DNA of 64,000 bases from Actinomadura spongiicola (GTDB lineage: Bacteria; Actinomycetota; Actinomycetes; Streptosporangiales; Streptosporangiaceae), in the NCBI RefSeq assembly GCF_003432485.1, contig NZ_QVNQ01000003.1, forward strand, positions 434,001 through 498,000. Direction: 5' to 3'. Numbering within the stretch: position 1 is the stretch's first letter; each line of letters starts with the position of its first letter. A program made the position numbers and the translations under genes. The notes under the pieces are model-generated. The model was not told the DNA's origin. It made no database searches and saw only the letters and a list, made by a program, of their open reading frames with translations. This document shows positions 9,188 through 18,307 of the stretch, piece by piece.

Positions 9188-9360
9188 ATGAGCGGGCAGC
9201 CAAAGCGGTTTGTGAGTCGTCGTCCCTGCCCGATCCCCTGAGTGCTGTTCGGTACGTTCCTGCGGCACTAAGTGGAGAGGTGATCGGCTACCTATACACG
9301 GGAAATCTGAATCAGCCGCTGGTTTCGTTCGGTGGCGGGAGGTGATGGACAGGGCGCGTC
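9188..9360 (+). pseudogene. Decayed 5' fragment of the three-repeat gene (copy A)
   Basis: Begins ATGAGCGGGCAGCCAAAGCG and follows the start of the intact gene at 10121 for about 160 bases, including the CTGCCCGATCCCCTG stretch and the GGTGATCGGCTA stretch. The frame is broken: a TGA follows CCGATCCCC. It lies directly downstream of the immunity remnant, repeating the immunity-then-repeat-gene order. Confidence 0.7.
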
Positions 9361-9483
9361 TCGGGGCCACGCGGAGGCCGATGCCGCCCGGGTATACCGT
9401 GTTGCGATGACCGGGCGCACGCCCTGCGGGAGCCTGCCGGGATTCCGGACCGGACAAAGTCTCGATGAGAGCGGAATTCGTCA

Positions 9484-9774
9484 ATGGATATTGAGCGAGC
9501 CAGAGAGATCGCAGTGGCATACCTTGCTGGTTTCGCCTCGTCCGCCCGTCCGCTGGCACTGTTCGAGAACGACCTCGCTGAGGACAAGGAGTGGTGCTAC
9601 GTCTTCCCGTGGAACACGGCGAAGTACGTCGAGACCCGGGTGCCTTCGGATTCCATGGGCCCTGGGGCCGGGCCGGTCGTGCTAGTGAAGTCCACTGGCG
9701 CAGTGTGGATGCTGGCCAGTAGCCCGCCCTTCGAGGAGCAACTGGCCGAGTATCGCCGGGCGCATTTAGTATAG
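9484..9774 (+). CDS. Imm35/YrhB-like immunity protein
   Basis: Protein of 96 residues. A helix with ARxIAVAYLAG is followed by strands CYVFPWNTAKYVETR and GPVVLVKSTGAVWML, and it ends PPFEEQLAEYRR. That order (helix, Trp/Tyr-rich strand, tG-v strand, terminal helix) is typical of the YrhB/immunity protein 35 fold. It probably protects against a peptidase- or nuclease-type toxin tip from related strains rather than the tip encoded here, which already has neighbouring immunity genes. The start rests on the first ATG of the frame; no strong ribosome site is visible. Confidence 0.7.
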   Translation: MDIERAREIAVAYLAGFASSARPLALFENDLAEDKEWCYVFPWNTAKYVETRVPSDSMGPGAGPVVLVKSTGAVWMLASSPPFEEQLAEYRRAHLV

Positions 9775-9934
9775 GATAGGCGAGACAGTACCCATGCACG
9801 GAAAGGCAGGCCGCGAGCACCACGGTTGAGGTTTACATCGCCTATCCGGGGACATGCCCGCCCGTCGCGGCGGATTGCTGTATTGCTGGGCGCATCCGGG
9901 GCCTTCGAGAAAAAGGCTAAACAAACATGATCTC

Positions 9935-10060
9935 ATAAGCGGGCGGCCAAAGCGGTCCAATTCATCGTACCTGACCAAGCCGTTGGGGGTGGTTCGGCAT
10001 GTGCCCGTGACGCTCAGAGGTGAGGTGAGGTGAGGTGATCGATGCTTCCCGCCGCATCTA
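9935..10060 (+). pseudogene. Decayed 5' fragment of the three-repeat gene (copy B)
   Basis: Begins ATAAGCGGGCGGCCAAAGCG (start codon changed ATG to ATA), continues with TCGTACCTGACCAAGCCG and CCCGTGACGCTCAGAGGTGA matching the intact gene, then runs into a GGTGA slippage-like repeat and loses similarity. The rest of the 9775-10120 gap holds no other gene that I can support. Confidence 0.65.
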
Positions 10061-10120
10061 CGCCAAATCCTGGAGACCAGGAAAAACGAGCTGCGATGAA
10101 CGAGGGGGGCTGGTGACCTC

Positions 10121-11230
10121 ATGAGCAGGTGGCCGAAGCGAGTCGAGTCGTCGTACCTGCCCGATCCCCTGGGTGCTGTCCGGTACGTTCCGGTAACTCT
10201 CAGCGGCAAGGTGATCGGCTATCTGTATGCGGGTAAGTCAGAATCCGCCGCCGGGTTCGTTCGGCGGCTGGAAGTGATGGACATGGCGTTTCACGCGCCC
10301 TGGGTCTGGTCGAAGCGTTTGACCGAAGCCCGTACAGCCGGGCTTGAAGCACTGGAGGCGCTACGGAAGTGGCGGGGTGCGCCAGAAGATCCGGAAGGCG
10401 GAGCGATCGCCGCAGACGCGCCTGAGGACGAGGCGGAGAGCCTAGATGCGCTGGAAGAACTGGCTAACCCTGGCTACGTGGACCCGCTCAAGGACTTTTT
10501 CGCCCAAGAGCCGACCTGGCCGGACGGTACTCCCATTGACCGAAGGAAGGGCTGGGGGCCACTGTCGCCGATGAAAGTTCCGGAGACGAGCTATCCGGCG
10601 TCGACCGATGGGCCAGTGCGGTACTTCCCCGTCGTCCTTCAGGGCAAGGTGGTCGGTTACCTGTGGGCGTCGGTGAGCGATGACGCGGCACATTGGCAGG
10701 ATCGCGGGGATGCCGGAGCGCTCGGCTACAACGCGGGCGTGCCGTGGGTGATGCGGTTGCGTGAGGCGGGCGCGCAGGGATTGACACCGTTGCAGGCGTT
10801 GCGCAAATGGAAGGGTGCGCCCGAGGATCCTCGTGGCGGAGCGATTCCGGCGGATGCCGAGGAGCGGGAGGCGCCGAGCCTACGGGCGCTTCAAGAGTTC
10901 ACTGGTGACTATGCCGCGTCCACCGATCAGGCCGTGCGGTATTACCCGGTCCGGCTTCATGGGAGGACGATCGGCTATCTGTGGGCGTCGGTGCCCGACG
11001 ACGCGGCGTCCTATCTGCCCCGACCCGATGCGGGAGCCGACGGGGAGAACGCACGAATTGTGTGGGAGCAGCGGTTGCACGAAGCGGTTCTGGACGCGCT
11101 CACGCCGTTGCGGGCCGTGCGGAAATGGTGCGGCGCCCCAGAGGACCCGCGCGGCGGCGCCATTCCCGGGGAGGGCGAGGAGCAGCTGGCACCCAGCCTT
11201 CAGGCCCTGGAGGACATCGCGAACGAGTAG
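10121..11230 (+). CDS. Protein with three internal repeats of about 98 residues
   Basis: Protein of 369 residues, function unknown. Three copies of one module occupy residues about 18-115, 164-261 and 270-367. Each has a strand block VRYxPVxLxGKVIGYLxA, a variable acidic/Ala loop, a helix with W-x-x-RLxEA, then the near-invariant ALRKWxGAPEDPxGGAI block and an acidic tail SLxALEE. No signal peptide or membrane segment is seen. Decayed starts of the same gene occur at 7288, 7891, 9188 and 9935, so it is a preferred recombination partner of the immunity genes. A multivalent binding or immunity role is plausible but unproven. Confidence 0.8.
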   Translation: MSRWPKRVESSYLPDPLGAVRYVPVTLSGKVIGYLYAGKSESAAGFVRRLEVMDMAFHAPWVWSKRLTEARTAGLEALEALRKWRGAPEDPEGGAIAADAPEDEAESLDALEELANPGYVDPLKDFFAQEPTWPDGTPIDRRKGWGPLSPMKVPETSYPASTDGPVRYFPVVLQGKVVGYLWASVSDDAAHWQDRGDAGALGYNAGVPWVMRLREAGAQGLTPLQALRKWKGAPEDPRGGAIPADAEEREAPSLRALQEFTGDYAASTDQAVRYYPVRLHGRTIGYLWASVPDDAASYLPRPDAGADGENARIVWEQRLHEAVLDALTPLRAVRKWCGAPEDPRGGAIPGEGEEQLAPSLQALEDIANE

Positions 11231-11284
11231 GTGAGGGGCTGAGCGTGGCCGTTGTCTTGGGTGGTTCGGTGTGAGGGGGTGCAG

Positions 11285-11662
11285 ATGACTAAGGATGTGG
11301 TGGCGTTGGTGGGCAGCGAGCCGGATTTGGGGGCTGTGGTGGCGGGGATGGTGGCGGCTGGGAGTGAGTGGCGGGTGGAGGGGGTGGCGGACGGTGGGGC
11401 TGTGCGGTTGTGCGATGAGGATGGGCGGGCGGTGGTGACGATCGAGACACCCGTTCTGGTGGAGGTGGCCGGGGAGTTGACCCGGTTGCTGGGGCCCGAG
11501 GTCGGGGAGGTGGAGACGCCGGTGTGGTGGGTCGAGGCGCGGGGGGACGAGTTCAGGGCCGGGTCGGAGGTGGTGGCGTTGCGGTTCGCGGCTCGGCTTG
11601 TGGAGCGGCTCGGGGGCAAGGTCTGGGTCGGTGACCCGGAGTACGTCAGGGACGTCACGTGA
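11285..11662 (+). CDS. ESX-associated small protein, copy 2
   Basis: Protein of 125 residues, paralogue of 2800-3162 (shared LCDEDGRAVVTIE-like strand, EVAGELTRLLG, WWVEARG and RLGGKVW). The in-frame GTG-rich extension upstream lacks a ribosome site, so I start at ATG 11285. Codon choice differs from copy 1: many GGG, GTG and TTG codons in place of GGC, CTG and GTC. Its GTGA overlap with the next gene reproduces the coupling of copy 1. Confidence 0.75.
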   Translation: MTKDVVALVGSEPDLGAVVAGMVAAGSEWRVEGVADGGAVRLCDEDGRAVVTIETPVLVEVAGELTRLLGPEVGEVETPVWWVEARGDEFRAGSEVVALRFAARLVERLGGKVWVGDPEYVRDVT

Positions 11663-12525
11663 TCGACGTGATGGCGGAGCGGGTCGGGGTGGTGATGCAG
11701 AACCGGCCCGTGGTGGCGTTGTCGTCGTGGACGGCGGAGGCGATCCGGGTGTGCGCCGAGGCGGGTAAGGGGCTTCAGGTCGTCACGCCCGCGCATTCTC
11801 GGTTGACGTTGCCGCTGCGGCTGGCGCTCACTGGGCCCGAGTGTCGTTGGGTGGTGACCGATCCGGCGGGTGGTTACTACGACGGGTTCAATGGCGCCTC
11901 GTTGGCTTGGGACGGTGGAGCCTTTTCGCCGGATGGCGGGACCGCCGAGGCTTTCAAGGAGGCGGGTGCGGATGGGACGCAAATCGTTGTAGACGCGACC
12001 GTCCGGCACACGGCGTACGACACGTTGAGCGTCGGGGTCGTCGCGCAGGTGATGTGTGAGGAGCTGGGCGGGGCTCCGCCGGAGGGGTGGGGGACGTCGG
12101 AGCCGGCGGGGATCGCGTGGGATGTGGAGCGGCTGACGGAGTTGTGCCGTGACCGGGCCCCGCAGCCGACATGGTTGGTGTTCGTGGGAGAGGGGGTCGT
12201 CGGGACGATGACGGTGCGGCGGACGACGTCGGGTGTGCAGGAGACCGTCACCGCGGGGGTGGGGCGCGAGGTTGACGTGCGGGGGCTCGTGGAGCGGTTG
12301 GACGCTGGGTTCTCGCTGGTGTCGGTGGTGGCGCAGAAGGTGCCGGGACGGGCCGACCTCACGGTGGAGCCGCGGTGGTCGGGGCCGCCGGTGCCGGTCG
12401 GGATGGCGGTCGGGCCGGAGGCGCAGGCGGAGGCCGGGATGCCCGTCACCGGCAGGGCGGACTGGGTCGAGCTGAGCGCCGGGCCGGAGGGGTGGGCGGA
12501 GTTCGCCCGGATCCTGCGAGGGTGA
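11659..12525 (+). CDS. ESX-associated DUF6177-like protein, copy 2
   Basis: Protein of 288 residues starting at GTG 11659. It shares with copy 1 (3159-4166) the blocks RPVVALSSW, RLTLPLRLAL, RWVVTDPAGGYYDGFNG and LAWDGGAF, and later PTWLVF, VRRTTSGVQETVT and the terminal GxPVPVGMAVGP region. It lacks the extra C-terminal segment of copy 1. Together with 11285-11662 it closes the toxin/immunity island, so the same gene pair brackets both ends. It ends six bases before the convergent phosphatase gene. Confidence 0.75.
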   Translation: MIDVMAERVGVVMQNRPVVALSSWTAEAIRVCAEAGKGLQVVTPAHSRLTLPLRLALTGPECRWVVTDPAGGYYDGFNGASLAWDGGAFSPDGGTAEAFKEAGADGTQIVVDATVRHTAYDTLSVGVVAQVMCEELGGAPPEGWGTSEPAGIAWDVERLTELCRDRAPQPTWLVFVGEGVVGTMTVRRTTSGVQETVTAGVGREVDVRGLVERLDAGFSLVSVVAQKVPGRADLTVEPRWSGPPVPVGMAVGPEAQAEAGMPVTGRADWVELSAGPEGWAEFARILRG

Positions 12526-12531
12526 ACCCCG

Positions 12532-14649
12532 CTACTCCCGGTGGTGGTTCTCGCCGGGCCAGGACTCGCCGGGCCAGCCCTCGACCTGCTCGGACGCGTC
12601 CGGGTCGACGCCGGGGACGATCTGCTCGCACCACACGACCTTCCCGGCGGCGGTGCGGCGGGTGCCCCAGCGGTGCGCGAGCTGGCTGACGACGAGGAGG
12701 CCGCGGCCGTTCTCGTCGTCGTCCTCGGCGCGGCGGAGGCGGGGCAGCGCCGCGGACCGGTCCAGCACCTCGCAGACCAGGGTGCGTTCCAGGAGGAGCC
12801 GCAGTTCGATCGGGCCCGGCGCGTAGCGGAACGCGTTCGTGATCAGCTCGGACGCCAGGAGCTGGGTGGTGTAGTCGAGCTCCTCCAGGTCCCATTCGGC
12901 GAGTTTGCTGCGGACGAGGCCGCGGGCGCGGCGGACGGCGGCCGGGTCGGCGGGCAGCGTCCAGGAGGCGAAACGGTCCTCCGGGAGGCGGCGCAGCCGG
13001 GCGATCAGGACGGCGATGTCGTCGCGGTGCTGGTCGGCGTACACGCCCGCGAGGGTGGCCTTCGCGAGGTCGTCCATCGAGTGGTCGACCGAGTCGGGTC
13101 CGAAGATCGTCTGGAGGCGGGCGAGGCCGTCGTCGATGTCGCGGCCCCGGTTCTCCACCAGGCCGTCGGTGTAGATGACGAACAGGCTGCCGTCCTCGAC
13201 GGTGAACTCGCGGCTCTCGATCGCGGCGCCGCCCGCGACACCCAGCGGCGGCGCGGGCGGGACCTTGAGGTAGTCGTTGTCGCCGTTCGGGCCGGCGAGC
13301 AGCGGCGGCAGATGCCCGGCGGACGCGATCTCGATGGTGCCGGTCGTCGCGTCGTACACGGCGTACACGCAGGTCGCGAAGTGCGGCTCCTGCTCGCCGA
13401 GTTCGATCATCAGCTCGTGCATGACGTGCAGGGCGTCGGCGGGCGGCAGTTCCAGGTTCGCGAGCGTGTGCAGCGCGGTGCGCAGCCGTCCCATGGTGAC
13501 GGCGGCGCGGACACCGTGCCCGGCGACGTCCCCGACGATGAGGGCGACACGGGCGCCGGGCAGCGCGATCGACTCGTACCAGTCGCCGCCGACCTCGACG
13601 AGCTTGCTGCCGGGCAGGTAGCGGTGCCTGACCTCGACCGACGACGGCGCCGACAGCCGGTTCGGCAGAAGGCTGCGTTGCAGCGCTAGCGCGGTGGCGC
13701 GTTCGCGGCTGAACCGGCGCGCGTTGTCGATGACGATCGCGGCGCGGGTCGCGAACTCCATGCCGATCTCGACGTCGTACGGGTCGAACTTGCGGAACCC
13801 GGGGACGCGGGTGCAGGCGATGAAGCCGAGCAGCGTGTCCCGGGCGATCATCGGCAGCAGCACCATCGACACGCCGGTCAGCAGCTCCCCCGCCGGGCCG
13901 CGCCGCCACAGCCGCCCGATCTCGGACGCCTCGTCCACGTCGATGTGCGGCAGGTGGACGGGCCGCGCCGTGTCCATGACCTGCCGGTACGGGGTGCCCT
14001 CGGGGAACACCAGGACCTCGCCGACGGGGAACGTCGACGTCCACGCCGCGTTCCCGTCGTCGGAGCTGACGGCGACACGGCGCAGCACCGCCGACCCGGA
14101 CTCGGCGTGCACCTCGTCGGCGGCGACGAGGCTCTCCAGCACGAGGACGGACGCGGCGTTGCAGTAGTGCGGGACGACGACGTCGACGAGCCCGCGCGCC
14201 GACTGGTCGAGGTCGAGGGACGCGCCGAACCGGGTGAGCTGGTCGTCCATCAGCGCGCGCCGCATGAGCGCCGGGTCCTGGTAGCGCTCGCTCGGCGGCA
14301 GCGCGACACGGACGAACAGCAGCGTCGCGGGCGCGGCGCCGGAGTCGCCGCCGACGAGGGGCTGCGCGGTCACGACGGCCTCGGTGGAGGTGCCGTCGCC
14401 GCGCAGCACGGTGATCACGCCGTTGCGTTCCTGCCCGCCGTCGCCCTTCTCCAGGAGCGCGTCGAGTTCGGCCTTGGCCTCCTCGCTCACCAGCGCGGTG
14501 GCGGCATGGCCGATGAGGTCCTCGGGGGCACGGCCGAGGACGGCCCTGGCGTTCGGCCCGCACTGCACGATCCGCCGGGCACCGTCGATGCCCAGCACCA
14601 GGGTCCGGGACGCGGAATCGGTCGCGGGGGCTTCGCCTCGCGGCGCCAT
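12532..14649 (-). CDS. PAS-GAF-PP2C (SpoIIE-type) phosphatase with HATPase_c domain
   Basis: Regulatory phosphatase of about 705 residues. A PAS-like segment lies at residues about 15-125, a GAF domain at about 160-320, and a SpoIIE/PP2C domain at about 340-560 with VGGDWYE, GDVAGHGV and YTDGLVE metal-site motifs. A C-terminal GHKL ATPase domain (about 575-680) has ELITNAFRYAP and NGRGLLVVSQLAHRWG. In Streptomyces-like bacteria such fusions dephosphorylate anti-sigma-factor antagonists and the kinase domain acts like RsbW; cytosolic. I prefer ATG 14649, with AGGTGAG seven bases upstream, over GTG 14661. No antagonist or sigma gene is adjacent. Confidence 0.9.
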   Translation of the reverse strand: MAPRGEAPATDSASRTLVLGIDGARRIVQCGPNARAVLGRAPEDLIGHAATALVSEEAKAELDALLEKGDGGQERNGVITVLRGDGTSTEAVVTAQPLVGGDSGAAPATLLFVRVALPPSERYQDPALMRRALMDDQLTRFGASLDLDQSARGLVDVVVPHYCNAASVLVLESLVAADEVHAESGSAVLRRVAVSSDDGNAAWTSTFPVGEVLVFPEGTPYRQVMDTARPVHLPHIDVDEASEIGRLWRRGPAGELLTGVSMVLLPMIARDTLLGFIACTRVPGFRKFDPYDVEIGMEFATRAAIVIDNARRFSRERATALALQRSLLPNRLSAPSSVEVRHRYLPGSKLVEVGGDWYESIALPGARVALIVGDVAGHGVRAAVTMGRLRTALHTLANLELPPADALHVMHELMIELGEQEPHFATCVYAVYDATTGTIEIASAGHLPPLLAGPNGDNDYLKVPPAPPLGVAGGAAIESREFTVEDGSLFVIYTDGLVENRGRDIDDGLARLQTIFGPDSVDHSMDDLAKATLAGVYADQHRDDIAVLIARLRRLPEDRFASWTLPADPAAVRRARGLVRSKLAEWDLEELDYTTQLLASELITNAFRYAPGPIELRLLLERTLVCEVLDRSAALPRLRRAEDDDENGRGLLVVSQLAHRWGTRRTAAGKVVWCEQIVPGVDPDASEQVEGWPGESWPGENHHRE

Positions 14650-14932
14650 GACGGATCTCACCTGACGCGCTCCAGACAGCCGATCGTTTGAGCCCTACCC
14701 AGCGACAGTATGGGGCATGACACCGTTTCAAGGGGAGAAGATCACGCTTACCACGCCGAAATCCCTTCCGTGAATGCGTCTCCGAGCCACATTCCGGACG
14801 CCCAACGGTCGGATCGCCCCTCCCCGCGGGGTCCGCGCGGGGAATGGCGGGACTACCCGAATCGTTGGGAAAGTGGCACGATCGGTTCCGTCTGGGTACG
14901 CCACCGTGGCGCCTCAAGACCGGAGGTTTCGC

Positions 14933-15784
14933 ATGTCTTCTTCTGTCGCACCCTCCAGCCGGCCGACCGCACTGTACGGCGGTACGAGCGGGCGCAGGGT
15001 GACCGTACGCGACATCGCCGCCGCCAAGGAGCGGCACGAGAAGTGGCCGATGCTCACCGCCTACGACGCGCTCACGGCGCGGATCTTCGACGAGGCCGGC
15101 ATTCCGGTGCTGCTCGTCGGCGACTCCGCCGCGATGGTCGTGTACGGCTACGACTCGACCATCCCCGTCACCGTGGACGATCTGATCCCCCTCACCGCGG
15201 CGGTCGTCCGCGGCTCCAAGCGGGCCATGGTGGTCGCGGACCTGCCGTTCGGCTCGTACCAGACGGGCGTCCCCGAGGCCCTGTCCGCCGCGACCCGGTT
15301 CCTCAAGGAGACCGGCGCGCACGCGGTGAAGCTGGAGGGCGGCCGCCGGATCCTCCCGCAGGTGGAGGCGATGGTCGCCGCCGGGATCCCGGTGATGGGC
15401 CACCTCGGCCTCACCCCGCAGTCGGTGAACGCCTTCGGCGGCTACCGGGTGCAGGGCCGCGGGCAGGACGGCGACGAGCTGATGGCGGACGCGAAGGCGT
15501 TGCAGGCGGCCGGCGCGTTCTCCGTCGTGCTCGAGTGCGTGCCCGAGGATCTCGCCGCCCGGGTGACCGCGTCGCTGGCCATCCCGACGATCGGCATCGG
15601 CGGCGGCAACCAGACCGACGCGCAGGTCCTGGTGTGGCAGGACATGGCGGGGCTCACCCCGCGCACCGCGAAGTTCGTCAAGAGGTTCGCGGACATGAAC
15701 ACGCTGCTCAGTGAGGCGGCCCGCAGCTACGCCGACGAGGTGGTGAGCGGCGTCTACCCGGCGCCCGAGCACACCTACCGCTGA
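14933..15784 (+). CDS. panB: 3-methyl-2-oxobutanoate hydroxymethyltransferase
   Basis: First committed enzyme of pantothenate synthesis: transfers a hydroxymethyl group from methylenetetrahydrofolate to 2-oxoisovalerate. The 283 residues match the family. Metal/substrate motifs [49 protein letters not shown] and [14 protein letters not shown] are all present. ATG 14933 has GGAGGT five bases before it. The gene stands alone on this strand; the pan genes usually linked to it are not nearby. It converges with the channel gene downstream across a shared hairpin. Confidence 0.95.
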   Translation: MSSSVAPSSRPTALYGGTSGRRVTVRDIAAAKERHEKWPMLTAYDALTARIFDEAGIPVLLVGDSAAMVVYGYDSTIPVTVDDLIPLTAAVVRGSKRAMVVADLPFGSYQTGVPEALSAATRFLKETGAHAVKLEGGRRILPQVEAMVAAGIPVMGHLGLTPQSVNAFGGYRVQGRGQDGDELMADAKALQAAGAFSVVLECVPEDLAARVTASLAIPTIGIGGGNQTDAQVLVWQDMAGLTPRTAKFVKRFADMNTLLSEAARSYADEVVSGVYPAPEHTYR

Positions 15785-15790
15785 GCGTCG

Positions 15791-16876
15791 TCAGGAGCCG
15801 GCCTCCCGGGACTGGTCCTCGGGAGGCCCTCCCATCGTGCCCGTGTCCGTCCGCCGCCGCCGTGTCGAACGCACGACGATCAGCCGGTCGCCGGCGTGGA
15901 GCTCCGCGCATTCGGGGTGGTCGAACGGCAGGGTCCGGCCGCCACGGATCACCGCGAGCGCCGGCTGGTCCACCGCGCCGATCGGGCCGCCGACCTCGTC
16001 CGGGTCCACCTCGCGTTCGGCGAGGTCGAGGCCGCTGCCGCGTTCCAGCAGGTCCTCGATGACCTCGCTGACGGCGGGCTGGACGGTGGACACCCCGAGC
16101 AGCCGCCCGGCCGCCTCCGAGGACGTCACGACATGGTCGGCACCGGACTGCCGTAGCAGCGGGACGTTCTCCGACTCGCGCACCGCCGCCTGGATTCCGG
16201 CGGTGGGGTTGAGCTGACGCGCCGTCAACGTGATCAGGACGGCGGTGTCGTCGCGGGCGCTGGCCACCACGACCTCCCGGGCGCGCTGGACGGCGGCCTG
16301 GCGGAGCACAGAGCTGCGCGTCGCGTCCCCGACTACGCCGACGAACCCGGCCTCCGTCGCCTCCGCCACGACGCGGGGGTCGGGGTCGACGACGACGATC
16401 GAGCCGCGGTCGACGCCGGTGCTCAGCAGGGTCTTGATGGCGCTACGGCCCTTCGTGCCATAGCCGGCCACCACGATGTGGTCGCGCACGCGCGTACTCC
16501 AACGGGATCTGCGCCAGTCTTGGCGGGTGCGTTCCGCGAGCACCTCGAGTGTGGTGCCGACGAGGACGATGAGGAACAGTACCCGTACGGGCGTGATGAA
16601 GACGATGTTGACGAGGCGGGCGGTGTCCTGGACGGGGGTGATGTCGCCGTAGCCGGTGGTGGAGACGGTCACGGTGGCGTAGTAGAAGGCGTCGAGCAGC
16701 GACAGGGTCCCGCCCGAGTTGTCGCGGTAGCCGTCGCGGTCGATGTACACGACGGCCACCACGGCGAAGAGCAGCAGCAGGGCGACGCCCACCCGCCTGG
16801 CGACCGCGCGCAGCGGGCCCGCCCCGGCCGACGGCAGCAGGACGAGGGGGCCCTTGGCCGCATCCGGATCCTTCAT
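15791..16876 (-). CDS. Potassium channel with RCK (TrkA-N/TrkA-C) domains
   Basis: Protein of 361 residues in the Kch/MthK style. A first membrane helix lies at about 28-45, the pore helix and selectivity filter TTGYGD at about 73-78, and a second helix at about 88-108. A Rossmann RCK domain follows (HIVVAGYGTKGRSAIKTLL, IVVVDPDP), then a TrkA-C-type domain near 280-345. It would conduct K+ across the cytoplasmic membrane, gated by a nucleotide or cation. It follows npdG on the same strand with a 16-base gap, so the two may be co-transcribed. Confidence 0.9.
   Translation of the reverse strand: MKDPDAAKGPLVLLPSAGAGPLRAVARRVGVALLLLFAVVAVVYIDRDGYRDNSGGTLSLLDAFYYATVTVSTTGYGDITPVQDTARLVNIVFITPVRVLFLIVLVGTTLEVLAERTRQDWRRSRWSTRVRDHIVVAGYGTKGRSAIKTLLSTGVDRGSIVVVDPDPRVVAEATEAGFVGVVGDATRSSVLRQAAVQRAREVVVASARDDTAVLITLTARQLNPTAGIQAAVRESENVPLLRQSGADHVVTSSEAAGRLLGVSTVQPAVSEVIEDLLERGSGLDLAEREVDPDEVGGPIGAVDQPALAVIRGGRTLPFDHPECAELHAGDRLIVVRSTRRRRTDTGTMGGPPEDQSREAGS
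15800..15828. terminator. Hairpin between convergent panB and channel genes
   Basis: Nine-base-pair stem GGCCTCCCG / CGGGAGGCC with an 11-base loop. It overlaps the last codons of the channel gene. Probably a bidirectional terminator without a U-tract, as is common in actinomycetes. Confidence 0.6.
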
Positions 16877-16892
16877 CCTCGGTCCGGAATCC

Positions 16893-17597
16893 TCAGACGT
16901 CGGTGACGCGCAGGCCCGCGTGGGCCTTGTAGCGGCGGTTGATGGAGATGAGGTTGGCGGTGAGCGCCTCGACCTGGTGGGCGTTGTGCAGCCGCCCGCC
17001 GTAGACGCCGCGCATGCCGGGGATGCGGCCCGCGAGAGCCTGGACGAGGTCGGTCGCCTCCCGGTCGTTGCCGAGGACGAGGACGTCCAGTTCCATCTCG
17101 GCCACGCCGGGGTCGAGCAGCAGTTTTGCGGAGACGTGGTGGAACGCGGCGACGACGCGGCTGTCGGGCAGGACGGCGGCGGCCTGCTCGGCGGCGCTGC
17201 CCTCCTCGACGGGCAGCGCGAACGCGCCCTTGCCCTTCTCGAAGCCGAGCGGGTTCACACAGTCGATGACTATCTTGCCGGCGAGTTCGGCGCGCAGCGA
17301 CTCCAGCGTGGCCCGGTGCCCGTCCCACGGCACCGCGACGATGACGACGTCGGACCCTCCGGCGGCGACCGCGTTGTCGGCGCCGGAGACGGGCAGGCCC
17401 GCGTCCGGCCCGGAGGTGAGTTCGTCGGCCGCGGCCCGGGCGCGTTCGGCCCTGCGCGAGCCGAGCGTCACCCGGTGTCCGGCGAGCGCGAGCCGGCGCG
17501 CGAGCCCCTTGCCCTGGTCCCCGGTGCCGCCGAGGATGCCGATCGTCAGGCCGCTCACGTCGGGCAGGTCGTGGGCCGTCTTCTGCTGCTCCGTCAT
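16893..17597 (-). CDS. npdG: F420H2:NADP+ oxidoreductase
   Basis: NADPH-dependent F420 reductase of 234 residues, passing hydride between coenzyme F420 and NADP. The N-terminal dinucleotide site IGILGGTGDQGKGLARRLA followed by VTLGSR is the hallmark of this family. AVPWDGHRATL, IVIDCVNPLGFEKG and the C-terminal RLHNAHQVEALTANLI also match. F420 use is typical of actinomycetes. I use the ATG at 17597; an in-frame extension to 17651 is Arg/Pro-rich and unlike the family. Confidence 0.9.
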   Translation of the reverse strand: MTEQQKTAHDLPDVSGLTIGILGGTGDQGKGLARRLALAGHRVTLGSRRAERARAAADELTSGPDAGLPVSGADNAVAAGGSDVVIVAVPWDGHRATLESLRAELAGKIVIDCVNPLGFEKGKGAFALPVEEGSAAEQAAAVLPDSRVVAAFHHVSAKLLLDPGVAEMELDVLVLGNDREATDLVQALAGRIPGMRGVYGGRLHNAHQVEALTANLISINRRYKAHAGLRVTDV

Positions 17598-17690
17598 GCC
17601 GCCGAGTCTGCCAGGCGGGCGGGCCGCCGGCGCGCGGCGGGCTCCGCACATCGCGGAAAGGCGCCTGCCGCGGCGGCCGGGTGGGGCACC

Positions 17691-18287
17691 ATGGTGCCCG
17701 TGGACGCCGAGCAGATCGTCATGTTGCGCGAGGTCCTGTCGACGACGGGCTGGCTGGAGCGGACCGCGGAGTTCGGCCGCGCGCTGCGGGTCACGTCCCG
17801 CACGCCCGGCGGGTTACTCCTCGTCGGCACGCCCGGCGACGATCCCTGGCATCTGGCGGCGCACCTGGACGACGAGAGCCGGCTCGGCGACGCCCCGGGC
17901 CTCGCGCCGACGCTGGTGCGCTGGGCGCCGCCCGCGGACGCGCCCCCGCATCTGCGGGTCGGGCCGGCGCGGCTGGAGGCGGCGCGGCGCGGCGAGACGC
18001 TGCTCGTCGTCGCGGAGGACGACGCGCCCGTCCCGCTGCTGGAGCGGGTGGACGACGCCCGCCGCGTCGGGGCGACCATCCTGGCGTTGGAGGGCGGCGA
18101 CCGCGAGTTGCGGGGCCTGGCCCATGAGGCGCTGACCGTCCCGCCGGAGGAGACGCTCCTGTCGTTCGACGGCGCGCAGCATCTGGTCAGCGCGGCCGCC
18201 GGGCAGGAGCCGGCGCGGGCCCCCCGGGGGCTGCGCAGCCGCCTCGCCAGGCTGCTCGACGCGGTGTCCGGGCCCGTCGTCGACTGA
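17691..18287 (+). CDS. Conserved hypothetical protein
   Basis: Protein of 198 residues starting ATG 17691 ([20 protein letters not shown]). It contains [33 protein letters not shown] and [20 protein letters not shown], which suggest an alpha/beta domain, and it lacks membrane segments. I do not recognise a characterised family. It sits divergently from npdG and ahead of the small gene and map, an arrangement I recall from other actinomycetes but cannot verify here. Confidence 0.7.
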   Translation: MVPVDAEQIVMLREVLSTTGWLERTAEFGRALRVTSRTPGGLLLVGTPGDDPWHLAAHLDDESRLGDAPGLAPTLVRWAPPADAPPHLRVGPARLEAARRGETLLVVAEDDAPVPLLERVDDARRVGATILALEGGDRELRGLAHEALTVPPEETLLSFDGAQHLVSAAAGQEPARAPRGLRSRLARLLDAVSGPVVD

Positions 18288-18307
18288 ACCGAACCCGGAT
18301 CCTCGCC

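Noticed and set aside
12446..15772. Very long minus-strand frame of over 1,100 codons
   Set aside because: It runs in a shifted register across the phosphatase gene and antisense to panB, giving Arg/Pro/Ala-rich sequence without domains; a GC-rich shadow.
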